From Atribacteria bacterium SCGC AAA255-G05 (GTDB lineage: Bacteria > Atribacterota > Phoenicimicrobiia > Phoenicimicrobiales > Phoenicimicrobiaceae), in the NCBI GenBank assembly GCA_000405605.1, contig ASPA01000019.1:1-28235 (forward strand): a DNA stretch of 28,235 nt, in the 5' to 3' direction. The notes under the pieces were generated by a model, which saw only the letters and a program-made list of their open reading frames with translations, ran no database searches and was not told the DNA's origin. A program made the position numbers and the translations under genes. Below, piece after piece: positions 22,088-28,235 of the stretch. Numbering within the stretch: the stretch's first letter is position 1; each line of letters begins with the position of its first letter.

Positions 22088-23113
22088 TCAAGCACTTTTT
22101 AAATACATCGGATGTATTGATCGATGTTCTTTGATATACCGGGTATTATTCCGGACCATAGCACAGGCCACCTTAAGCAGTTTGTTGGCAATATTATTTA
22201 ATACTAAAGCCTTGGCCTTACCCTGGGCGAGTTTACGCAAATAATAACCTCTAAAGGTCACATCATGGGTGGCTACTGATTGAGCGGCCAGCCGTAAGAG
22301 TTTACGGCTTGGTCCAGGTCCAAAGTGGCGGATTTTAGCCCTCTTAAATACAGAAGTTCCACTTTGATGTTGATAAGGTACGATACCGACAAAAGAAGCC
22401 AATCTCTTAGACTGCTGAATCTTGGTAAAGTTCTCGGTAATAACCAGAAGATGGGCTGCCAGGAGCATCCCATAACCGGGGATACTTTTCAGGTGGTTGG
22501 CCTTTTGTAAGATTTCGGGATCTTGTTTGATCAAATTAGCCAGTTCCTTATCGATCCGGGCAATCTGTTTTTCAATCTGGGCCAAGGTCTCCTTTTGTGC
22601 TTTTTTGATGAGTATCACCTGAACTCTTTGTTTGCTATAGGCCTGGATGGCATTCTTTAAGGCAACTTTCTGTTTGGTAAACTGTTCTCTAACACTCAGT
22701 AATTGCCTGATCTTTTCCAGGATCTCATCTCTGGGCTGCCAAGAGGTAAGCTCATCCTGGAAGCGGTAGGCATATTCGGCGATCTGTTTGCTGTCTACAG
22801 GGTCGGTCTTGTGCCCAATCGGGTCAAAGGCACGTTTGACCTTAAGAGGTGGTTCGACGCTTACCGGGAAACCTTGAAATAAAAGATAGTAGGCTATAGC
22901 TTGAGAATAGACACCGGTGGCTTCCATACAGATACGGCAATTTTTCTTGTCAATGTGATGGTCTTTTAGCCACAAGAGGAGTATCTCAAAGCCCTTCGGG
23001 TCGTTAGGAATTGCTTCTTTGGTAACGATAGATTGGCCCGGGGTCTGATAGATACTGGCAGCGAAATCAGCTTTAGAGATATCAAGACCGATAAAAAATA
23101 GGTTCTTTTTCAT
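22088..23113 (-). CDS. IS110-family transposase (DEDD recombinase)
   Basis: The 341-aa protein has the N-terminal RuvC-like DEDD domain: FFIGLDISKADF (first Asp), CRICMEATGVYSQA (Glu), and HKTDPVDSKQIAEYA (last two Asp). A coiled-coil middle follows (about 140-205). The C-terminal Transposase_20 domain has LKSIPGYGMLLAAHLL, then RLASFVGIVPYQHQSGTSVFKRAKI with the catalytic Ser region and HFGPGPSRKLLRLAAQSV. The family recombines through an RNA guide made from the element's non-coding end and includes the Moraxella pilin invertase Piv. ATG 23113 is favoured over ATG 23122 because AAAGGA lies just before the latter. Base composition is richer in GC than the flanking pil genes, consistent with acquisition. 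Confidence 0.93.
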   Translation of the reverse strand: MKKNLFFIGLDISKADFAASIYQTPGQSIVTKEAIPNDPKGFEILLLWLKDHHIDKKNCRICMEATGVYSQAIAYYLLFQGFPVSVEPPLKVKRAFDPIGHKTDPVDSKQIAEYAYRFQDELTSWQPRDEILEKIRQLLSVREQFTKQKVALKNAIQAYSKQRVQVILIKKAQKETLAQIEKQIARIDKELANLIKQDPEILQKANHLKSIPGYGMLLAAHLLVITENFTKIQQSKRLASFVGIVPYQHQSGTSVFKRAKIRHFGPGPSRKLLRLAAQSVATHDVTFRGYYLRKLAQGKAKALVLNNIANKLLKVACAMVRNNTRYIKEHRSIHPMYLKSA

Positions 23114-23134
23114 AATAAACATTCCTTTCTTGGG

Positions 23135-23289
23135 CCGAATAAACGATGATATGAGCTTACTCCATTAATAATCGCTTATTTAGCGACGGAAACACTATCT
23201 AGCTTTAATCATCAAGAAGGCTGGGTCTTATTCGCAATATAAGTTTTACTTTTGAGTCCTCTTAGACTTTTTCAGCCTTCTTTATTCGG
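23135..23289 (-). ncRNA. Candidate bridge RNA region of the IS110 element
   Basis: The non-coding DNA upstream of the transposase contains nested inverted repeats: CCGAATAAA (23135-23143) with TTTATTCGG (23281-23289), and AAGAAGGCTG (23214-23223) with CAGCCTTCTT (23273-23282). Between the inner arms are small stems (AGTC/GACT and CTTAT/ATAAG) around internal loops. IS110 elements encode their guide RNA in this position, and a stem with large internal loops is the expected shape. The two outer stems share two bases, so not all pairs can form at once. Inference from position and structure only. Confidence 0.45.
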
Positions 23290-23383
23290 TACTTGGTGTA
23301 ATTTAATAAACTTTAATTTATTTTAATATATTCTTAATTAATAGTCTAATGGAGTCCTTATTTATCAGAGCAACGCAATCTCA

Positions 23384-23950
23384 TTACTTTCCTGGTCTCT
23401 TTGGTATAAATATTCCCGATAGTCCAAATCTTACAATCTCTACATCAGTATCTTCTTCTTTAATTTTACTCTTTGTAACAGAACTAAGTTCAATATTATC
23501 AAAAGTAGGATCATCCTTCAAGGTTACCATATATTTAGCAATAAGATAATTATTATAAGTAGTGGCGGTAAAATTAAAAGTTTGATTAGCGCTCATAGAA
23601 AGGTTATCCACCCAAACTTCATCCAGAAGTGAAGCACTATACTCACCCAAAATTCTGGACAAATGAGATTGATTGTCAATTAATCCCTGAATAATATTTA
23701 TTCGTTCTTCTATCATTTTCTTATCATTTTCCAGATTTATTACTTCTTGAATAACTTTTTCGATTGAGGCTAATTCACTCTTCATTGTCTTTAATTCTTG
23801 TTCCTTATAATCTATCTGCAATTCTAAAGAAAAATAAAGATATGCAGAACCAAATATTAAGATAATAAAAAATAAAATAATTAATATCCTTCTTATGCTA
23901 AATTTTTCTTTTTCTTTATATTCAACTGGCAGAAGATTAATATTTGCCAT
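23384..23950 (-). CDS. pilN: PilN inner-membrane alignment protein
   Basis: This 188-aa protein begins MANINLLPVEYK, the PilN signature that binds PilM in the cytoplasm. It has one membrane helix (RILIILFFIILIFGSAYLYF), a coiled coil (KEQELKTMKSELASIEKVIQ) and a periplasmic ferredoxin-like domain (LLDEVWVDNLSMSANQTFNF; YMVTLKDDPTFDNIEL). It lies 8 bases after the pilM stop. The IS110 element follows directly after its stop codon. Confidence 0.93.
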   Translation of the reverse strand: MANINLLPVEYKEKEKFSIRRILIILFFIILIFGSAYLYFSLELQIDYKEQELKTMKSELASIEKVIQEVINLENDKKMIEERINIIQGLIDNQSHLSRILGEYSASLLDEVWVDNLSMSANQTFNFTATTYNNYLIAKYMVTLKDDPTFDNIELSSVTKSKIKEEDTDVEIVRFGLSGIFIPKRPGK

Positions 23951-23958
23951 TTTTCTAC

Positions 23959-25027
23959 TTACCTTTCTCTCATTGCTAATCCAAATACTGTAGCTAAGAT
24001 ATCTTTTAGTTTTTTTATTCTTTCAACATCAAGTGTTCTTTCGTCTATCTTTATCCCTTCAAAGGGATTCCCAATTATTACCGGAATTTCAAATTGCTCG
24101 CTCAGTAAATCCTTAATATTATCTATATTAGCACAACCACCGGATAATATCATCTTATTATAGTTAACTTTTTGACTTTGTGTTTTATAATAACTCAGTG
24201 ACTTTCGCACTTCTTTGGTTACTTGATTTAATATTTTTACTATTATCTTCTCGCTTTCATTCTTATTTTCTTCCTCTGCTTCCGAGCCTAATACTATCTT
24301 GGTTTCCCTTTTAAGCTTTTCTGCTTCACTAAAAGAGATATTCAAAGATTTGGCTAATGCTTTAGTAATATCATTCCCTCCCACTAAAATATCTCGGGTA
24401 AATTTTAAATGACTTTTCTCCACCAGAGTAAGGATGGTATTGCTTGCCCCGATAGATAAAATTATATCAATAATTGAATCTTCCTTTTCTTCTTCTTTTT
24501 CATCATAAAATTGATTTTCAAAGGCTCTGATATTTGCAGAAGAAACTACATCTACTATTTTGGGTATTATCCTTGCTTTTTTTTAATACATCCATATAGG
24601 GTTGAATGGTGCTCTTGGGGGCTGCTACCAAAAGAACTTTCATCATCTTATTCCCATCTTTTTCCACAAATTCTTCTACTTTCTCAACATCGATAATAGA
24701 TTCGTCTAAATCATAGGGGACATATTTAGGGGCTTCCCACATTACTCCTGACAACAATTCTTTATCTTCCATCAAAGGGAAGATAATCTCTCTAACTATT
24801 ACTTTCTGTCCGGTTATGGCTATAATTGCCTTATTGTCTCTTATACCGCATTCTTTTATCAATTCAGCTAAAGCATCGGCAACAGCAATGGGATTGAAAA
24901 CCTCGCCATTGGCGATAGCACCTTCGGGACTAAGGATAACTCCATAATTATCAAGTTCATAACCATCACTAATTTTATGAACTTTTGCTACTTTAATTGA
25001 GCGTGAGCCAAAATCAATTGCAAACAT
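23959..25027 (-). pseudogene. pilM: PilM actin-like protein, frameshifted at an A8 run
   Basis: PilM is the cytoplasmic actin/FtsA-like protein that docks on PilN. The first part (MFAIDFGSRSIKVAKVHK, phosphate-1 motif; AIIAITGQKVIVREI) runs from ATG 25027. After PYMDVLKK the frame is lost in a run of eight A (24577-24584 on the plus strand as T8). With seven A it continues ARIIPKIVDVVSSANIRAFE, then SIIDIILSIGASNTILTLVE, GGNDITKALAKSLNISFSEAEKLK, ILSGGCANIDNIKDLLSE and the end FGLAMRER at 23959. The restored length is 355 aa, normal for PilM. All ATPase motifs are present, so only the single base is wrong. The same +1 A8 lesion is seen in pilD. Confidence 0.92.
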
Positions 25028-25413
25028 ATCTACTCCTTCAATAATAATCAGTATATAGTATATAGTATTATAGTATCAAGTAAATTATCAAGATTTCTTT
25101 CTGTCATTGGACAGTAGCAATCTTAATCCTTCTATTTCCTTATGTCATTCCCGCGAAAGCGGGAATCTATCTTCTCCGTCATTGCGAATCCTTATATTTC
25201 CTCCCCCTTGAGGGGGGGGGGGAGGACTAAGGTGGGGGTGAGATACTCCCCTACTGTCATTGCTCGTCTTTGACGAGCGTGGCAATCTCATAAAATATTA
25301 TCACATTTACATTATACGACAGTACCTTTTAAAAATCCTTCTTTTTTTTAAAAATATTTAAAAATAAAAAATTATTAATTACAGTCAATATAAATAATAT
25401 AAAAATTAATGAA
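25028..25413. repeat. Intergenic stretch with several REP-like palindromes and a G11 tract
   Basis: It contains the hairpin TGTCATTCCCGCGAAAGC with its GGGAATC arm (25143-25171), a partial GTCATTGCGAATCC (25178-25194), a G-rich element (CCTCCCCCTTGAG then eleven G, 25200-25250), and the palindrome CATTGCTCGTC...GACGAGCGTGGCAATCTC (25257-25290). The rest is A/T-rich. A weak pilM promoter (TTGATA-N18-TACTAT on the minus strand, near 25054-25083) is possible. No gene is seen. Confidence 0.6.
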
Positions 25414-25653
25414 CTAAAAAATCAATATTGAATCTCCATATTCCTTATCTCCTTCATATTCTTCCTGTTTTGGAGATATAACCGGTTCTTTTTTACTTGG
25501 TATAGGTTCTACTTTATTTTCTATCTCCTCTTCAACGACTGTGTCTCTATTTATCTCCTGATATTTCATATTTTTATACTGTACAAATCTAATCCCTAAA
25601 ATTACTAAAAACACCATGATTAATATAATTACCAATTTATTTAATCTGTTCAT
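25414..25653 (-). CDS. Small single-span membrane protein of unknown function
   Basis: This 79-aa protein has an N-terminal membrane helix (LVIILIMVFLVILGIRFVQY) and a charged Glu/Lys/Pro-rich tail (VVEEEIENKVEPIPSKKEPV) ending ILIF. I recognise no family. It lies between the PilX-like gene and pilM on the same strand. Short anchored proteins with Pro-rich tails occur in pilus operons as accessory factors, but no role can be assigned. Confidence 0.6.
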   Translation of the reverse strand: MNRLNKLVIILIMVFLVILGIRFVQYKNMKYQEINRDTVVEEEIENKVEPIPSKKEPVISPKQEEYEGDKEYGDSILIF

Positions 25654-25692
25654 ATATATATATTCCCTAATTTAATTATAAATTATAGACGA

Positions 25693-27291
25693 TTAGTCTA
25701 CTTCTTTCCAATATAATTTAATATATTTTCCGGTTGTGGGGAAATAGGGTGGCAAAGCCTGTCCTATATCCGGATTATCTATGCTCATTCTATCATCAAA
25801 ATAATATTGTTTTGTATAACCGGATACTTTCCCCCAGCTATTAAAGGTACCGACCGGACCACGTTGGTCTTGAATCAAAGAACCGTGAAACGTCAAATCA
25901 CCCTGCATATTGTATTGCCATCCTTCATAATAAAAAGAATCTCCTAAAGCCATGATGATAGCGTTAATCTCTATATCATGTGGTGCACCATTGGCAATCA
26001 TTATTTTTTCTTCCGAAACCAATCCCAAGGTGTCGGGAATATCAGGGAAAGTACCTGTAGAAACATTAAAACAATTAGGGTCGTTCACACGAGTATTGTA
26101 TAGCAGGTTATCACCAATGGTAATGGTACTATCACTGGCAATGGTTAATTTACCTTTTAATCCACCGTCGGTAGTAGTGGATTTTAAATTGTTAATATTT
26201 CCATCGACATATAAAACACCATTAGGATACCCGCTTCGGTTGGTATAAATATGATTATGAGTTACTGTGTTATATTCGTCAATAAGGGTAGTACCTGAAG
26301 GATAAGTATAGGGTGGAATAGTAATCGGTGTCTCTATTGTATAAATAGTGGTAGTTTTACCGGATTGAGCGATAGTGATTTGTGAGTTATCTTGAGCATC
26401 TACACCCAGAGTAAGAGTGCTTACATTTCCCTTTACCCATATACCGTCTGTTACATTGGACCCGTCATCGGGCACATAAGCTCCATTTGGCTGACTAAGA
26501 TCGAAAGAACCGGCAGCGATTCTTTGTAAACTGTTTTCATCGGTTGGGTCACTTATATTACGATATTCAGGTAGAGGAATTTCATCAACACCCCCCTTAA
26601 ATCCCGGGCTTCCATTAAAATTCGGGTCAGTCTGTGCATCATAGGCTTCCCAGGAAACATCGTTAGGATTAGTAGAGTTCACCCAAGCTGAAGAAACAGT
26701 GCCATCAAATGTAGGTTCTCCCGCCATATGTAGTCTGTCATTACTATGTACCGGTCCCCTGATATGGTCATCGCCATAAAACCATATTTTATTATTACCA
26801 CCCCCACCAAATTCAGCAGGCAAATATTCCATGTCGGAAAAATAGGCATACATGGCAAAATTTTCTAAAATAACCTTGGATTCGATATTTTTACTGATTT
26901 TACCGCTGGTGTTAGTCCAGGGCCTTTGCCCTTCAGATCTGATGATATAACTAAATGTACCAGCAGATTGAATGGAAGCTTTATATTTACCATTGCCAAA
27001 ATCAATATAATGGGGAGGAACTTCGTTTAAATAGTTCGGATTGGGGAAATCCGGTGTACCTAAAGTTTCCAAATAGCTTATTGCATGGTCAATCCCTGAT
27101 TCAGCTATATAGAAAGTTTCCTTGGCTGCTTTCTGAAGTGCGGAACTTTTTATTTCATTGTTGGTCATGGTAAGCAGGGCAATAGCAAAAGTAGAAACCA
27201 CAAAGACCAAAATTAAAGTCCCTATTAAAGCAAAGCCTTTTTTATTTTTCAATTGCCTGGTCATTAAATTAAATTTGATTTTATTTCCCAT
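25693..27291 (-). CDS. PilX-like prepilin with DUF4900-like beta domain
   Basis: The 532-aa protein has a leader ending KNKKG, a hydrophobic stretch FALIGTLILVFVVSTFAIAL and the conserved helix LTMTNNEIKSSALQKAAKETFYIAESGIDHAISYLE typical of PilX/GspK-like prepilins. Position 5 is Gly, so Glu5 is missing, as in tip pilins. The large exported part contains YFSDMEYLP, KIWFYGDDHIRGPVHSNDRL and GEPTFDGTVSSA, which looks like the DUF4900 domain of bacterial pilus loci. The remainder resembles a beta-helix with GNLLYNTRVND and NDPNCFNVSTG. ATG 27291 (with GGTGAT upstream) is preferred to the TTG at 27294. It is probably a minor tip pilin or surface adhesin working with the PilV- and PilW-like proteins. 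Confidence 0.8.
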   Translation of the reverse strand: MGNKIKFNLMTRQLKNKKGFALIGTLILVFVVSTFAIALLTMTNNEIKSSALQKAAKETFYIAESGIDHAISYLETLGTPDFPNPNYLNEVPPHYIDFGNGKYKASIQSAGTFSYIIRSEGQRPWTNTSGKISKNIESKVILENFAMYAYFSDMEYLPAEFGGGGNNKIWFYGDDHIRGPVHSNDRLHMAGEPTFDGTVSSAWVNSTNPNDVSWEAYDAQTDPNFNGSPGFKGGVDEIPLPEYRNISDPTDENSLQRIAAGSFDLSQPNGAYVPDDGSNVTDGIWVKGNVSTLTLGVDAQDNSQITIAQSGKTTTIYTIETPITIPPYTYPSGTTLIDEYNTVTHNHIYTNRSGYPNGVLYVDGNINNLKSTTTDGGLKGKLTIASDSTITIGDNLLYNTRVNDPNCFNVSTGTFPDIPDTLGLVSEEKIMIANGAPHDIEINAIIMALGDSFYYEGWQYNMQGDLTFHGSLIQDQRGPVGTFNSWGKVSGYTKQYYFDDRMSIDNPDIGQALPPYFPTTGKYIKLYWKEVD

Positions 27292-27318
27292 CAAAAATCA
27301 CCTCGATTTTTTAAGGAT

Positions 27319-27864
27319 CTATCCCGCTATCCCATAATTTCTTAAGTTTACCTCAGTTTCAATAATAATATCCGGATTTCCACCCGAACTCATATCACCG
27401 TCCACATCAACCTGCAGCTCAATTCTCAATTTGGATGCCTGGGTGGGGTCTACTACTACATGTTCTTCATCATCAAAATAGGTAAAAAATAGTCCGCCTC
27501 CGGGTATATTATCAATTAAGGTATTTACACCATTCCTTTTTACACTATTTCCAATTAATTCAAAACTTGCAATTCCTCCCCCCAGGGCAGACGGAAAGGA
27601 AATAATAACACCATTCTCATAACTACCGGCAACGACACTTTTGCCCTCTCGAATTTCCTTTACCATTATGTCCATAACCATTCTTGCTTCCCGTTGAGCT
27701 TTTAATTGGTTTTGTCCTGCTATCCAGGAACGGGCACCGCCGGTAAAAAAGGTAACCCCTCCAATCACCATAAAGGAAAGTATTCCCACGACCACCATTA
27801 ATTCAATCAGGCTAAAACCTTTATTATTTTTTAATTTTTTATCTTTTTTATCTATATAAATCAT
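27319..27864 (-). CDS. PilW/GspJ-like minor prepilin
   Basis: The 181-aa prepilin has leader ending NNKG, then FSLIELMVVVGILSFMVIGG with Glu5, and the segment SWIAGQNQLKAQREARMVMDIMVKEIREGKSV, which is the hallmark of PilW/GspJ pseudopilins. A beta-rich domain follows to VNLRNYGIAG. It lies 43 bases after the stop of the PilV-like C-terminus and 27 bases before the PilX-like gene, the usual minor-pilin order (V, W, X). Confidence 0.88.
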   Translation of the reverse strand: MIYIDKKDKKLKNNKGFSLIELMVVVGILSFMVIGGVTFFTGGARSWIAGQNQLKAQREARMVMDIMVKEIREGKSVVAGSYENGVIISFPSALGGGIASFELIGNSVKRNGVNTLIDNIPGGGLFFTYFDDEEHVVVDPTQASKLRIELQVDVDGDMSSGGNPDIIIETEVNLRNYGIAG

Positions 27865-27907
27865 ATATTAACGCCTTTGAGATAGGTTAGTAAATTATAA
27901 AACTCAA

Positions 27908-28235
27908 CTATGAACTTGGGGTAGTAAATTCTACTTGATAATTATCTTCTGCACCCGGGTCATCCGGATTTAAGGTAAATATTACATGTTTATCTCTTAA
28001 GGTATAACTAAAATAAACTATAATTTGATAAGTTCGGTCTGCCTGCAAAGTATAGGGATCATTCCGATTAAGTGTTTCAATATCTCCATTATTTGCGTGA
28101 TCTCTATCATATATTTGTGTCCAGGAATTAGTTCCAGACCTTCTTATGTAAATCTCCCTGTATCTTGAAGGATAACCATTATGATCAGTTTGCCATTCAA
28201 TTTTTACTTTATCAATATCTAAAGGACCTCCGTGC
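27908..28235 (-). CDS. Native C-terminus of the PilV-like gene (partial)
   Basis: Read on the minus strand from the window end, these bases repeat the last domain of the PilV-like gene at 16378-16569 and then continue, past 28044, into QADRTYQIIVYFSYTLRDKH, ending VEFTTPSS at TAG 27910-27908. This is a natural ending directly upstream of the PilW-like gene. Joining 14393-16569 to 28043-27908 gives 2313 bases, in frame, 770 aa. The gene runs off the window. Confidence 0.9.
   Translation of the reverse strand, partial: HGGPLDIDKVKIEWQTDHNGYPSRYREIYIRRSGTNSWTQIYDRDHANNGDIETLNRNDPYTLQADRTYQIIVYFSYTLRDKHVIFTLNPDDPGAEDNYQVEFTTPSS
28044..28235 (-). repeat. 192-bp inverted repeat, right arm
   Basis: Exact reverse complement of 16378-16569, cut by the window end. 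The two arms enclose 11,474 bases. Confidence 0.97.

Larger units (their letters stand above)
22070..23372 (-). mobile_element. IS110-family insertion sequence inserted in a REP between pilN and pilO
   Basis: The transposase gene and about 260 bases of upstream non-coding DNA are framed by the two halves of a GTCATTGCGA...GCAATCTC repeat: GTCATTGCGAAAC at 22062-22074 and AACGCAATCTCATT at 23373-23386. The element would be about 1.3 kb, normal for this family. No terminal inverted repeats are visible, as expected. The exact ends are estimated to within about 10 bases. Confidence 0.75.

Noticed and set aside
22070..23372. IS element as the cause of the inverted repeat at 16378/28044
   Set aside because: The repeat arms are pilin coding sequence and contain no part of the IS element.
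25661..25692. GTCTATA...GGAATA on the minus strand before the small membrane gene as another copy of the promoter motif
   Set aside because: The spacing is 18 instead of 15 and the first box differs; it may be chance in AT-rich DNA.

Overview
This is a low-GC, densely coding bacterial window that reads as a type IV pilus (T4P) assembly locus of an uncultured diderm. A secretin (PilQ) with its PilM-N-O-P partners requires an outer membrane. The AT-rich composition, SigB/SigF-type sigma factors, invasin-like and PKD surface proteins and many palindromic intergenic repeats would fit a candidate phylum such as Atribacterota, but nothing here proves the taxonomy. Both window ends lie inside genes.

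Layout of the left part, all on the + strand: the 3' end of an unknown membrane protein (2-322), pilB (362-2086), a GAF/HD-GYP regulator (2109-3239), a four-helix-bundle protein, a 390-bp array of 8-bp repeats, pilC (4159-5370), two tandem SigB/F-like sigma factors, two paralogous small proteins, a HicAB toxin-antitoxin pair, two major-pilin-like genes (8740-9180 and 9934-10362) with two tandem c-di-GMP-I riboswitches between them, an RHH/RelE pair, an atypical pseudopilin, pilD (frameshifted near its 3' end), a DUF433/DUF5615 pair (toxin frameshifted), a GspH/FimT-like pilin and a long PilV-like prepilin with five Ig-like domains (14393-16579).

Right part, mostly on the - strand: a truncated RelE-like toxin with its AbrB-like antitoxin, a strong terminator, a PKD lipoprotein, then pilQ, pilP, pilO, an IS110-family element, pilN, pilM (frameshifted), a small membrane protein, a PilX/DUF4900-like protein, a PilW-like pilin, and the 3' end of a second copy of the PilV-like gene. 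The last 192 bases are the exact reverse complement of 16378-16569. Flipping 16570-28043 joins the PilV-like gene in frame to a natural C-terminus (770 aa) and puts the whole pilus operon on one strand. The arrangement given here is therefore either a real inversion or a chimeric assembly.

How the parts may work together: PilB and PilC drive pilus extension, PilD processes the prepilins, PilM-N-O-P forms the alignment complex and PilQ the outer-membrane pore. Cyclic-di-GMP appears to be a control signal, through the HD-GYP protein beside pilB and the two riboswitches before the second pilin. Three sites share GTCTAA-N15-GGAATA, a SigB-like promoter shape: one before each pilin and one before the PilV-like gene. 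These are probable targets of the two sigma factors in the same locus. The intergenic DNA carries an unusual family of 8-bp-phased RAYYGGNN repeats plus several REP-like palindromes.
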